A stretch of 64,000 nt of DNA from Viscum album (lineage: Eukaryota > Streptophyta > Magnoliopsida > Santalales > Viscaceae): contig OY728120.1 in NCBI GenBank assembly GCA_963277665.1, positions 426,566,138-426,630,137 of the forward strand, given 5' to 3'. The notes beneath the pieces were generated by a model. It had not been told where the DNA came from. It was given only the letters and a program-made list of their open reading frames with translations, and did no database searches. The first letter of the stretch is position 1, and the number at the start of each line of letters is the position of its first letter. The position numbers and the translations under genes are program-made. This document shows, piece by piece, positions 11,636 through 23,361 of this stretch.

Positions 11636-12844
11636 TGTAACACCCCAATCTTCCACGGTACGTTTCCCTTCGAATAATGCGATATCATGTGTTGTACGCA
11701 ACCTCGAGTTCTAACACACACCACAACTAATTAAACTAGCCGTTGTGAATAGTAATACCTACTTTTTGAAATAATATATATTTGATATTTCAAAATGGAC
11801 TTCATTTTTGGATTCGGAATATCTAATTTAGCCTAAGGTGAAATTTTGGTACTTTTCGGATAACTTTCATATTTTGATGAATAGTGAAAATTACTAAATT
11901 TTAATTAAAAACAACTTTTTTAATCAAAATAATTAATAGTGATAAATTATGAATTTTAGTAGTTTTAAAGTATATTTAGAATATATTTTTACCATTTAAT
12001 TTAATGTTTATCATTGGACATAATTTCACAATTAAACCAGACATAAACAAGTGTCAATCTTTTGATAGTTATTATCTCTTAAAAACACGCTTTTTATTTT
12101 AACAACGGGAATTAATTTTAAATTAATTTCTGCCACTTCTATGTTTTGAATTTAGGAAAATGGATTCCATATTTGGAATCAGGATGTTCAAATTGTGTAA
12201 ATAGGTAACTTTTATTTTTACACATTTTGAATAATTACTGCGGTAAATATTTTATTTACCATGGTTAAAGGGTAAATCCGGTAAATAAGGGTTAAAAAAT
12301 AATATTATAATAATAAAAAATTACCCTAAAACGTGTCCTAACCTTATTGGTGGACACATACCCGACCATGGGCATCCTTGGGTCGATTTGGGGACCCCTT
12401 AAAGCCACTTGTATGTGGTAGGGACACATTATATTAATAAAGTTAAAATAAAAATAAAAATGGCATAAGCTTACATCTTTTAGAAGAAAAATTTTTACAT
12501 AGGGTTATACATGTTGGATTTTCGATTATAAATATTCATTAGAAATCTAAAAAGATTTCCTACATAATGATATTTTATTTATAATTTTTAGACATCAAAT
12601 AATTTAAATTATTAATGACACAATAATGATGCAATGTTTACCTCATTAATAAATCATTTAAATAAATAAGATTATAATGATTAAAATATTATCTAAAACC
12701 TATACAATTCTTATTGGTTGATGTTACTTAGAAAATGAGTCATCTTATCTTCGACCTCAATGATTTTTGGACCATTATAAACCGAATATAAATATATTAT
12801 AAAGTAATACTTTCACTCTTTCCTAAAGAGCCCCTCCTCTCCCA

Positions 12845-12852
12845 TATAAAAG
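12845..12852 (+). promoter_or_regulatory. TATA box of A1 3' LTR
   Basis: TATAAAAG is in the same position as in the 5' LTR. From here transcription would read out into the Tat sequence to the right. Confidence 0.65.
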
Positions 12853-13195
12853 GAGACCACTTCTACTCATTCCTCACACCTCTCAAGCCACTTGTCTCGT
12901 CCAAACCCTTCCCAAATACTCTCCCAACTCCTCTCACTACAACCTAGAGGCCTTAGTTTGATCAGAAAGCCAACCTAAGGAGCCCGTTTGATCAAATCAA
13001 AAGGAAGAACCCGAAGAAGAGGTAATGTTTTCACCACCCCTTTTCCAAGTTCATTTCTTCTTCCACTTCTTCTTCCTTTGTTGTTACCATTCTAAAAAAA
13101 TAACTCCAGTATCATTTATATACTGTGATGTTATTATAAATATGGTACAACCATATTCAGTATTCTATCCACCCTTTTAATAACATGTCACCATA

Positions 13196-13425
13196 CGTGC
13201 GTACGTACGGCTTACCGTCTCCACGTCGTGGTGTAATTGTTATTCAATATAATATTATTTGGATGGGTATAATAATGATGTGTAACTCATGTAAATAATA
13301 AATATAACATGTTAATGATTCTTTATATATGATATACCATTCATTTATATATTATTTTAATATCAAAAGAATGATATTGTCGCTAGTGCGTACGTACGGA
13401 CTACCGTCTCCACGAATGCGATGAG
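13196..13425 (+). promoter_or_regulatory. Pair of CGTACGTACGG modules in A1 3' LTR
   Basis: Copies at 13196-13231 and 13386-13425 match those of the 5' LTR. The second begins AGTGCG instead of CGTGCG. Confidence 0.7.
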
Positions 13426-15230
13426 ATTCATTCTCCATCGTATCCATTCAAGTATAATTATCATTTGATGATTTAAAAATGATGTTTAAAGACTTGATAT
13501 CATTCTGGATATGAATAATATACAACCTATCCTTTACAAACATGTCTTACATAACAAAACATACAAAAGAAAACAAGTAAGTTCACACCCGAAACAACGA
13601 TAATACTAAGATATTATTATCAAATCAATATTAAAAGATCATATATGATATAATAATAATGTATATGATTATTTTATAATTTAATAACAATTATTTCACC
13701 ATTATACAGGAGTTTAACCTATCCCAACCAAGGAAAAGTACAAGTTAAGGGGTTTTCATCTCACTCCTTATTCCCGTGAGATTCATGTCATATTGCCACC
13801 ATCTCCTTTTGTGTGGTGTATGTACTACCCATAATTATATTCTTTGTGTAATACACTCTAATTTATGTGTATTTACATATTCATTGTATGATACCTCTTT
13901 CATGGGTTGTATGTTTCATAAGTTACCAAATTGGTAAGGGTTTATTTCGCAATCTCTTCATTATCGGAGGTTGTTTATACATAATTATCTACTGGGACCT
14001 CATTATCATCCACATCCATGTTTCTTCAAAATGTATTTCAAAACATTTTTAATATTTAAAAGAATATGGGTTAAAGTCATTTATACCCTTGTTTGACTTT
14101 TTATAAGAGGTTTATAAGGGAATCTTTCCGTCGTTTTCCAAACAAGGTACTTTTAACCTTTTCGACAGAAATAAGATAAGAATGTTTTTTTAACTTATAC
14201 GGCGGGTGTGGTTATTTTCCGCCGTTATAAAATCGTCAAAGCTTCCCTTACAAGCTTATAAGAATATTTTCAAAGAAAATGTTTTATTTTATATGGATCT
14301 TAAATGATTTCAAAATAAAAGGAGATATTTCTTTAAAAATAATTTTGATTTCATCTATGTCAACATCCTTTGATGGATTTTAAGATTATTTGAAGTTGAT
14401 TTATTATGATACAAAACTTCTATATTGTATTGAAGGTTTTGTGATATTTTTGACTGTGGATGTGCTATTTTTATACCATTCATAGTTTATGGTGAAAGTA
14501 TTGACATTTCGTATGCTAGTTTTAATACGAATGTTTATGTTATGTTTAAACCTTTTCATATGGGAATTCATTGGACTTAATATGTGACGGGTGGAGCCCG
14601 CTATAGCTCCTCGATGCATCGGTAGGTCTCATGAGACAAACTAGTGTCTTGGCACATGGCCTTGGCAAAATCTTATTTGTAGTCTTGGCACGAGGCCTTG
14701 ACTATGTGGTTATGATAGTCTGGCATTATGCATTCCAACATTATGAAAGTGGTTAGTGATTTTGCATGTGATTATTTGATTAGTAGAATATCCATGTGAA
14801 TAAGTAAATGGAATTATTTCATTTTATTTATGCCATACTATGTTGAAATTTCAAGTTTGAAAGGCTTTTGTTTTAGTTATACATTGCCTTAAATGTTTAT
14901 TCTTATTTATGAAAGTTTCCGCTATATTGTTATCCTTACTGGGCATTTGAGCTCATCCCTTTTCTATGTTTTATTTTTCCCAAGAAGTGAAGAAGTAAGT
15001 TATGAATGACCTGCAGGGATATTATGTGGGGATATGAGTGTGGATTATAGAGACAATATGTTGTTGTTGTAGTTTTTCGTTTTATGATGTAATGTAAAAC
15101 TTATGAATATATCTAGTGTTTCCAAGGCTACTAAACCAATCGGTCTTTCGAGATTTGATCTTTCTTGAGATCATGCCAATGTTATGTAATTAATGCACCG
15201 ACTCTGGGTAACTGGGGTCGGGGCGTTACA

Positions 15231-15235
15231 ACATA
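15231..15235. repeat. Target-site duplication of A1, right copy (ACATA)
   Basis: An exact match to 2354-2358. Confidence 0.95.
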
Positions 15236-15445
15236 GGTCTGACCCATATGTATAGGGGGGAAGTATGATCTTTTAACTTCTCATGACTGAGAGGAATGTG
15301 TGGAATCTCATAATACCGAGGATTGATCCACACATAACTATTGATGAATTTGGTTGTTTTATTGTCATGCGATAGGACCTTTCATCGACTCCTTGTACAA
15401 GTCTGACCTACATATGGGGGGAAGTGGAATTTTTTGCAGGTGGCT

Positions 15446-16300
15446 GGGCTAGGATGCTGAATCTAAGCATCACTATGTATCTTAAGAGGGTATGAATCAG
15501 GCCACACATAGTTATAAATGTTCTATAAAAGTGTTTTCTCGATGTGTTAGGGACACTTGAAGGAATTTTTTTTGATGATGATGGTTGTGCCGGGATCGAA
15601 GATTGAGGTGTCTTTATGTATCTTGTGAGGGGAGGAATCAAGACACATCTAGTTCTGAATGTTCACTGTACCGATTTGGCTTGGTCCATGTGTGAGGTCA
15701 TTTAAGGGCATTTTTTGTTTCAATTGATACTGGTGCTAGGACTACCATATTCCCCTGTGATTTATTTGCATAAGAGAATTCTCACTACTAATCCTAAGAT
15801 CATGTGAGTTATACTCAATGTGATAAATAAGGAGTGGTCACAGAGTCTCATTCGTAAGTGCGGGGAGCTAGAGAATATAATGGGGGCAGTTTCTTTTTCA
15901 TTCCTGGTGGGGTTGGGCCACGATTGAGGATCGAGGCATCGCTATATGTCCTACGATGGCAGGAATCAAGTCGTACATAGTTCTATGTGTACCCTATACC
16001 AATTTGGCTCGATCCAACGGTAGGGACATTTATGTTCTATCCATCATAGTTTTCAGTCCTAACATGTTAGTCCATAGATTACTTTCGTAAGAGAATCTAT
16101 ACCACTAACCCTAAGTTCATGGGAATTATACTCAATGTGAGAATCAAGTATTGATAAGGGTTTCCCTTATGAATATGTGTAGATAGGGGGCGTGATGGAG
16201 GAATTTTTTTAATGGTGGGGGATGGGCCATGATCGAAGATCGAGGCATCACTATGTATCCAATGAGGGAAGTAATAAATCTATATGTAGTTCTTTAATTG
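15446..16300. repeat. Degenerate tandem repeat, unit about 150-320 bp
   Basis: A block reading GATCGA(A/G)GATCGAGGCATC, then ACTATGTATC, then a (G)AGGGAAGGAATCAAG-like segment, then ACATAGTTCT occurs near 15450, 15593, 15913 and 16207. Two of the copies continue into ACC(G/A)ATTTGGCT(T/C)G(G/A)TCCA. Copies are well diverged and spacing is irregular. Confidence 0.7.
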
Positions 16301-16386
16301 ATCATGCACTTTATTGTTGTGTGATTAGGATGTTTTGTGCCATCTTGTTTAATGTCCTACGAAGAGGACATGAGTCATAGTTTATT

Positions 16387-16625
16387 TTCATGTTTCAGGG
16401 ATGAGTTCCTTATAGTTTATTATCATCTAGAATGGAAGATGAATCATTTTTTATGGTCTTAGATTTTGGACCATGGAATTTGGGGTATTATAACTCATAT
16501 TTTATGGTCATAGAGCTCGAACATTAACGTTGTGGGGAATTTTTACTCATAGTTTAGGGTCAAAGGGATCAGACCATGGAATTGGGGTTTTATGACTCAT
16601 AGTTTAGGTTCATAGAGCTTGGACC
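16387..16625. repeat. Short tandem repeat, unit about 70-80 bp
   Basis: Three or four imperfect units share GACTCATAGTTTAGG, TCATAGAGCT and GGACCATGGAATTTGGGG (variants at 16430-16620). It directly abuts the end of the Tat integrase remnant. Confidence 0.65.
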
Positions 16626-16629
16626 TACT

Positions 16630-17720
16630 GCATTTCCATTACACGAAGTATTACTTCAATAACTTCGCATTTGTTAGAGTCATGATGAGCCGTCCATCTA
16701 TTGATATCAGGGTGTACGCTCCATTGGAATTGAACTTATGCATGTCATATGGTCCTTCCCACTTTGGTTCAGACATTGGGGGATTATTCCCGACTATTAT
16801 TAGGGTTATGAGGACTAACACCATTTCTCCTTTGAGGAAATATCGAAGGCGAACCTTTTTATTAAAGGCTCGTGCAATATGATTTTGGTAAATTTCTAAA
16901 TGGTGGAGAGTGTGGATCCTTTTCTCGTCTAATTATTCCAATTCATCAAACCGTCTCCGGGATTGATCTTTCGTGGATAGTTGTTCTGAAATTCAGACAA
17001 AAAGTGGCGGAACTTGTATTTATATAGGTAACACCACCTATTCCCCGTATAATAGTGAGTATGGGGTTTCCTAGGTGGAAGTGCAGGTCGTGGTTTGATA
17101 ATCCCATAAAGCATGAATGAGATTATCTGGCCAAGATTTATTATCCTTATCGACCATCTTTGGAAGTATGTTGGACAAGGTCCTCATGAAAGACTCTATC
17201 TGACCATTGGCCATCACATAATAATAGGAAGAACAGTTCTCTTTGATTTCATACTCCTCTTATAACATGCCCAACTCGCTAGAGTAGAAGTTGGTGCCAT
17301 TGTTCGTCAGGATAGTATGAGGGACACGAAATCTGGTAATGATGTTGGCCTTCAAAAAGATGACAGTTTTTTCACCACAACCACTTATAGGTGTTTGGCT
17401 TTGAACCATTTAGAAAATAATTCAGTCACTGGGAGTATGAATTTGAATTGTCTCATTGTAGCTGGAGGATATGGTCCCAAAACATCTATCCCGCAACATC
17501 CATCCCCCAATAGATGAATGTCCAGGAGTACTTACTTATATGAAGTAACTCTGGGGGGGTGGTGTATGAAATTAGCATGAAATTGGTAGGAATGTCACTT
17601 CTTGGTGAATTTGGAACAATCCTGTATCATAGTGGGCTAGTAATACCCAAGTCGTCGGATTTGGTGAGGGAGCTTGGTCACTGAATGGTGTAGTTCACAA
17701 GCTCTGGTGTGCAATTCTTT
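16630..17720 (-). pseudogene. pol: Tat-clade pol remnant: integrase
   Basis: On the minus strand, pieces of a retroviral-type integrase can be read in broken frames. There is a finger region with ...CSKF-like and KCDIP-like words near 17620, and a first catalytic stretch GIDVLGPYPPA (about 17490). There is also a core RVPHTILTNNGTNFYS...EEYEIK (about 17310-17220), an ANGQIESFMRTLSNIL stretch with the E (about 17200-17160), and a C-terminal part PKWEGPYDMHKF...SNGAYTL...NAKLLK (about 16760-16640). The word order fits Tat/Ogre integrases (SDNGTNFTS, GPY motif, NAxxLKxYY). Stops and frameshifts are frequent, so it is dead. No chromodomain follows, unlike A1, A2 and B. The plus-strand 87-codon frame at 16619 is its antisense shadow. 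Confidence 0.85.
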
Positions 17721-18039
17721 TTTGATGGAATCAGTCTCTTCTCCATAAATGCACCTGAGAAGGACTCAGTCAAGTCCTCGTTTCTATAGAAACATTTCTT
17801 GGTTTAATCTATTGTACAAGGAAGTTTTGAATTCCCATCTTCAGACTTTCTCCCTTTCAACCCTATCTGGTGGGAGTTCTCAATTCCAAAGGTAGCATTC
17901 AATGGGAATCATTCAACCGGTGTTATGACCAAAACGCTCAGGAACCAGACTTATTTCATTTATTTCCTCCATATTTCTCTAGATGAATGACAAGATCATC
18001 TGGTGGTGATCAATTCTAATGAATGTTTCATCCCGGTCA

Positions 18040-18330
18040 GGATCATCCAAGGTTATGGCAGAATTTTCCAAAGCATCGGCTTGAGCATTCTGTGACCAGA
18101 GGACATGGCTCAACATTAGATATGATAGGAATTCAACCGTTAGTTCTCAAACATAGTTCATCAAGGGAACAAATACTTATTTCTTGATTAGAATAGTCAC
18201 CATTGACCTGTTTGATGACTAGGTATGAATCACCCTTTATTTTTAGGTGTTTGGATTGCACCTGGAGTGCAAATTCCAGGCCTTCAATGAGGTCCTAATA
18301 TTCACCTTCATTGTTTGTACACTATTCCGA
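18040..18330 (-). pseudogene. pol: Tat-clade pol remnant: second (archaeal-type) RNase H
   Basis: Minus-strand frames read TNNEGEY(stop)DLIEGLEFAL, then KIKGDSYLVIKQVNGDYSN, matching the E and D catalytic blocks of the extra RNase H found between RNase H and integrase in Tat-clade elements. A first RNase H is also present to its right, so the dual arrangement is visible directly. This domain is the strongest evidence for the Tat lineage. The copy contains internal stops. Confidence 0.85.
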
Positions 18331-18629
18331 ATGCATGAAACAGTAAGTCAAGATGAAGCTTTTGAGAGATATGAGTATGACTCCCAACCCCACTTTATGG
18401 AGTTTCGGATCCTCCATCCTTTTCCCTGTCGGGATTCGGGAAGCACCATCGATATACATTTTTCACATCTTGGGGTCCTCCTAAACAGAAAAAACATCTT
18501 CATCTAGAATTTTGGCATACAATGATGTTGTTTCATCAAAGGGGTGCTCGGCCAGAAATTATGATAACGCCTATCCATTTATATCCTTTTAGGGCACATA
18601 CTATATGTCGAACTATTGTAGGATGACCG

Positions 18630-19860
18630 CCCAGCGTGATAGGTGCCCATTTCACTTGGGAAGGTTGAGGATGTATTTGATCGGGTTGCAGTGGGAGACC
18701 AGTTGGACCTCATGGTGTTTCAGGTAATGCTTGAGCTTCTGAACAATGAAAATTATTCTAAGCAGTTTTTTTTGAATCATCGAATACCAAGTTTCCACAT
18801 CGATCATTTTCTGGATGATTTAGTAGAGGTTGTTCTCGCTGCTGGCATCATCCTTCTCAATGAGGAAGGCACCTAATGGCCATTCTAGGGAAATTACATA
18901 TAAAATGAGTGTTATCCCCTAAACTAGTAGCATGATAACCAGTGGGCTTAGGAGATATCTTTTAAGATTGTTGAATGCTTCATGACAATCATTATCCCAC
19001 TCATACGTAACTCCTTTCTTCATGAGCCTAGTGAATAGTAAACATTTACCTGCTAGGTTATCTATGAAATGCCAAATGTTGGTGAGGTTCCCTTGGAGAA
19101 CATTAAACTTGGTGAGGTTTCATGGTGGGGACATGCCAAGTATTGATTTTGTCTTCTTAGGGTCGACTTTAATGCCATGATGGCGTAAAAAGGATCCAAT
19201 GAATTTTCCCGAGGTAACGCCAAAGGCGCACTATAGGGAATTTATCTATAAACTGTGCTATCACAATTTTTTGAAGACAGTTCCAAGATCAACTAGGTGG
19301 TTCAAATGATTTCGTGAATTAACTACTTGGTTGTCAACATAACACTCAACAAATTTTCCCAAGAAAGACTTGAAGATGCATTGCATGGTGCGCTGATATG
19401 TGGCATGACATTTGTTAGACCAAAGGGCCTCACTTTAAAAAAAACACTCCTTGAGGGGCCCTAAAAGTAGTAGATTATTCATCTCCATAGGACATCCGGA
19501 TATGATTTCATCCAGAATAACCATCCATGAAAGAGAGGGCTTTATATCCGGATGTTGCATCAATAAAAAATTATGTTATTGGGACTGAGAAGTCGTCTTT
19601 TGGGCAATGTCGGATAAGGTCCCTGAAGCCAATACATATTCTAATCTACCTATTATTATATTTGATAGGGGATATATCTTCCAGCCATGTTGGATATTCG
19701 ACCTCCTGTATTATGTTGTCTTTGATCATCTTGTCAGCTTTGTCCTCTATTTTAGTAGCATGCATTGGGTGGGTCCTTCTGGCTTCCAACTTATAGCCCC
19801 AGTGATCTTCTGGTAAGCCAAGATGATGGGTGGAGACCTCAAGATTGAGGCCTGGCATAT
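18630..19860 (-). pseudogene. pol: Tat-clade pol remnant: reverse transcriptase and first RNase H
   Basis: On the minus strand a start MPGLNLEVSTHHLGLPEDHW (19858 downwards) is followed by an IQEVEYPTWLEDI stretch. A degraded GFRDLIRHCPKDDF block (about 19600) and VRPFGLTN (about 19430) come next, then ATYQRTMQCIFKSFLGKFVE with CYVDN in place of YVDD (about 19410-19330). The thumb and RNase H follow, with words GKFIGSFLRHHGIKVDPKKT (about 19210-19150), FIDNLAGK, RLMKKGV and EWPLGAFLIEKDD, ending with HLKHHEVQLVSHCNPIKYIL near 18670. Several frameshifts and stops interrupt it. The catalytic YVDD is mutated, so no active enzyme is encoded. Confidence 0.88.
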
Positions 19861-20605
19861 CGATATAATTCTAGGAAACTATATCTCTATTATTCTTTAG
19901 AAAATAGGTTTATGCATCCAATTCCTCGACAGGCATAACCACACTAATCAGAGTGGGTCACGAGTCTTTTTCAGTGACTATATGTATCTCCATAAGTTCA
20001 TATATTATGATGGACACACCTTCTTCGAATGCATGAGGGGCATCTTTGAGGTCTTCTTCCTCTTATTCTTCTTCTTCATCATCTTCATCATCTTCATCTT
20101 CTGATGGAGAAAGGATTTTTGAGATGAACTCTTTGATGTTTCAAGAGAAATAGACTTTTGGCTTAGTGTGTGAGAAAAGGGTGGTGTGATGTCACAAGGA
20201 CAGTCTAGGAGCATATTTGATGGGGCTTTTCCTGACAACATGGGAGTTATCTCACTTTTTAGTGTCCTTGGGCTCAGTGGTCATAACAGAGACCATGAAG
20301 ACAACTAAGTCTACATCCAGACTTGTACTTACGCATTCAACCTGTTTGATGGGTATTACATACTCTTCCCCAAGTTGCTAGAGGGGATCGGTGGGAGTCA
20401 TCTCCAATCCATTCAGGGAATTTATACAATCAATGTCGTTGGCCAAAATGTGTTTTTCATCCGACTCATTGAACCCAAAATTGATATAATGTGATTTACA
20501 AGACTCAAATGAAGATTTATCATCATGAAATGTCCCGTTAATCCCATTAGGGAAATATTTGATGCACTGATGGTATGAGGAAGGAATTGCAGTATGCTAC
20601 TATAG
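19861..20605 (-). pseudogene. pol: Tat-clade pol remnant: protease to RT linker
   Basis: The minus strand keeps pieces of the linker usual in Tat-clade pol: an acidic run SEDEDDEDDEEEE (20103-20060), then LKDAPHAFEEGVSI and EIHIVTEKDS. The acidic run is written in GAT/GAA codons and appears on the plus strand as a CTT/CAT microsatellite. Stops are present. Confidence 0.65.
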
Positions 20606-21028
20606 CTAAGGAATCCCTAATAGGACATTGAAGGTCGTACTTTGTCGCATCACCAGGAGCTTGGAATCTGATATGAGATAATTAAGCCATGTTTCAAGCT
20701 TGATTCTTCCCAATAGTTTCTGATCACATTTTTCGTAACCCAGCAGAGTTTTAGTGTAGGGTGTTAAGTTGTCTTCATCATATCCCATTCGACGTAGCGT
20801 TTTCAGTGGGAGGAGGTTGACATTAGATCCATTGTCGATGAAGATCCTCCAAACATCATTTCCATTTATCATGTTAGAAACATATAAGGGTTTTATGTTC
20901 CATTGAATGATGGCATCTTCATCCATTTCTGTGATGGAGATGATGGCGTGACATTCTTTAAGACTAGTATCCATCCGGTAGAGTTCGGTTGCTGCTACTT
21001 CAGCCTCAAACTCTTGGGGACTTAGCAA
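20606..21028 (-). pseudogene. pol: Tat-clade retropepsin-like protease domain
   Basis: This is the longest open stretch of the Tat element, 140 codons without a stop. Key words are WRIFIDNGSNVNLLPLKTL, with the active-site D-N-G-S, and FNVLLGIP, the flap-end L-G-x-P usual before the RT linker. The N-terminal part (YRMDTSLKECHAIISI) is the region usually joined to gag. Retropepsins cleave the gag-pol polyprotein. The frame stops where the family normally continues (LGxPW), so it is a surviving fragment of a broken polyprotein, not an independent gene. Confidence 0.85.
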
Positions 21029-23361
21029 GGTTTGATAAGTGCCTTCCTAAAATCTGCGGATAGACTAAACACCTCTAGGATTGATATATTTGTTTGTACT
21101 AAAGCTATGTTCTTTAAAATATCATAATTATTCTCTAATTTTTGGTGATTATTGGAATGGGGTTTCTCTTTTAAAGACACTATAGGGGTTTGAGCTTTCG
21201 ACATTTATGGTTTGGCCTCTGTGATAGGGGTCAGTGGTGTTGCATTCCATTCCATGTTTGGCCAAACTGGTCCGCCTATATACCTTGGGCTCTTTGGTAT
21301 TTATTCTTCCCCTGATGGATATTTCATGATAACTGGTCTTGGATTTCTTCTGATGGGGGCGAAGGAGCATTCCAGTTCTTGTTGTGTTTGTCGGAGGGTC
21401 ATTCCACAAGATTCTACGATGTTAACGGTTTGATTTATGGTGTGGATGGGAATTTGACTCCTTGCATGATCATTACATCCAGGAATCCTCTGGCCTCTAT
21501 AGCCACTTCCCCCATCTCTCCTGTTGGGTGTGGGGAATTCTGGTTTCTGGCTATAGTCTTCATTCAATAAGGGGTCCATCAAGTGAATGTAATTAATGGA
21601 TCTGATGATCAGTTCTTGATCCGACTATATTTCTATCTAACTATATTCTTCTGATAGTTCTGTTTGGCATGGTGGTTCCTATTATACGGTTTGGTGGGGT
21701 AGTGCCTGTTGTACTTTTTGGTGGGGGTGGTTCCTATTGTACCATTTGGCATGGCGGTGCCCATTGTGCCAAGACTATTGTCATGAAGTCTGAAAGTGTC
21801 AACACTGACATTGTCTTTGGTGTTCGATCATCTTATTTCTCTTTCTTTCTTCCCTTCTGGCCTTTAGAGGACCATGGGGATGAGGAGGATGGTTGTGTTG
21901 TATTGAGATATTTTGGGGGAAAATTTGGTTGTTTCAACTACGCCTAAAGGATTCCATGGACTCGGTTAATGGTCTTCCGGGTCATCCAGTTGTGAAAATT
22001 TTTCTCCTTATTATTGGTGATTGTTTTCCACTCTTCTTCTTCTCTTGAGTCTGAGGTGGAAACATATGCCACTTTTTCTAGTGGTGGGTCCAACATGACT
22101 TTCCCGGAATCATCCATCTTTTGTAAGAGAAACTTGAAATCAAATCATTCTTGGATGGTGTGTCCTTGTATTTGATGATATGGAGAATAATTTAGACGGA
22201 TGTCGAGACCCACTTCATTGGCCTGCTTTGGCTCTGGTAGCTGGAGGAAATTTCAATTAATGGAGGATATGAAATAGCTTAATACCAGGTCATCTCAAAA
22301 TGAATAAAAATTATTTATTCCTTCTTTGAACTGGTTTCTTTTAGCACCCCATTTTTCATCTTTCCGAGGTGGGGGTGGTTGTTGGCATCCAGGGGGTCCT
22401 GCATGGTTCTGTGGTTGCCTCGCAACTGGAGCTGGTGTCGGGCGTGGCTTAAGCAAGACAGAAGTCTCTTCATCATTTCCCATTAATTACCCTAGTGTTG
22501 ATTGGGCCACTCATGACTTAAAGTTGGTCCATTGCAATGAGTCTTCTATCTTTTGAGCAATGGAAGAGAAGTCTCTAAACCCACTGTTGTACTTCACTGG
22601 GATGAGTGGCATTTGCAATTTATCCCAAAGGTTATCGATGCACATGGAGAGTATCTCATCCTGGGGGAGTGTCCAGTTCATGGAATATGTCAGGCCCTTC
22701 CATATGGAAATAAAGTATGACACTCTTTCATTCTATTGCTGTTTGTAGTTCATGAAGTCACTGACCATCATCTTGGGCAGTGTCGAACTGAACTGGAAAA
22801 GAAACTATCACTAGAGTTCCTTCCAGACTATAAGTGAATCGGGTGGAAGGCTAGTATACCATAAGAATGTTTAGCCCTGTAGGGTCCTTACGAAGAACCT
22901 GAGTTTTATGGATTATTGCTACTCTAGAGTGCCCATCATGGGATCATAGTAATAGGCATGGTGCCTAAAATGTTGTTCTGGGTCCCCCGATCCATTTAAT
23001 ACTGGGAATATATGGTTCACGATGTTTAGTGGTGGCAGAACATTTCTCACCCACTCGGGGTAGGGTTTGTGCTCTGATTGTATCAAAGCATTCTTCCCCC
23101 CATGGATTCTAGTTGAGTCGTTAGCTACTCGACGGTGTTTAAAAATCCTTGATCTATGTCCCGTGAGGATTGATCTTGGGCTAGTGCGATAGTGGCCAAG
23201 ACTGGGCATGCCGACGCTGCTTGAACATGGGGTTGATACCCAGTCGGGGGAATCATTTGTGGTTTTTCCTTGATATATTTTGGATGCCTTCCTAGCAGGG
23301 GGAAGTCTTGATGTCCTTCTGTAGCTGGGTTGAATGGTCCTATGAGCCTGGATTCATTCAC
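21029..23361 (-). pseudogene. gag: Tat-clade gag remnant
   Basis: Minus-strand frames give gag words in order. First are PEWVRNVLPPLNIVNHIFPVLNGSGDPEQHFRHH-type capsid start words (about 23080-22960). Next come FVRTLQG and WYTSLPPDS (about 22890-22840), then YSMNWTLPQDEILSMCIDNL with DKLQMPLIP (about 22690-22600) and FRDFSSIAQKIEDSLQWTNF (22570-22511). A basic, proline-rich C-terminal part follows (22483-22295 and on to about 21150). I see no clear zinc knuckle. Gag forms the virus-like particle. The frame is broken by stops and shifts at many points. Confidence 0.82.

Larger units (their letters stand above)
2359..15230 (+). mobile_element. A1: Tekay/Del-like Ty3/Gypsy LTR retrotransposon, complete but coding-defective
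   Basis: The element is 12,872 bp with two 3595-bp LTRs that start TGTAACACCCC and end GTTACA/ATTACA. It has a primer-binding site matching initiator tRNA-Met, a gag-pol region, a polypurine tract, and a perfect 5-bp target duplication ACATA. The order PR-RT-RNase H-IN and a chromodomain-like C-terminus place it among chromoviruses. The very long LTRs suggest the Tekay/Del lineage. By eye I count about 31 differences in the first 1.38 kb of the aligned LTRs (about 2%), so it is young. The coding region has four in-frame stops and an extra truncated gag, so it could only move with proteins supplied by a relative. Confidence 0.95.
11636..15230 (+). repeat. A1 3' LTR
   Basis: It is 3595 bp, begins TGTAACACCCCAATC and ends TCGGGGCGTTACA, and is directly followed by ACATA. 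It is collinear with the 5' LTR at 2359-5953. A TATA box lies at 12845, CGTACG modules at 13196 and 13386, and the GGTGGAGCCCGC block near 14588. The 61-codon plus frame at 13867 and the minus frame at 14404 inside it look like chance frames. Confidence 0.95.
15236..16629 (-). other. Tat-clade element, 3' untranslated region, right segment
   Basis: This continues the region at 1-2353 across the A1 insertion, up to the end of the minus-strand integrase. I see no supported coding frame; the 77-codon minus frame at 15408-15641 lies in repeats. It holds two groups of degenerate tandem repeats listed separately. Confidence 0.55.

Noticed and set aside
20041..20107. CTT/CAT microsatellite as an independent repeat
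   Set aside because: On the minus strand it encodes the acidic linker usual between protease and RT in Tat-clade pol, so it is explained as former coding sequence.
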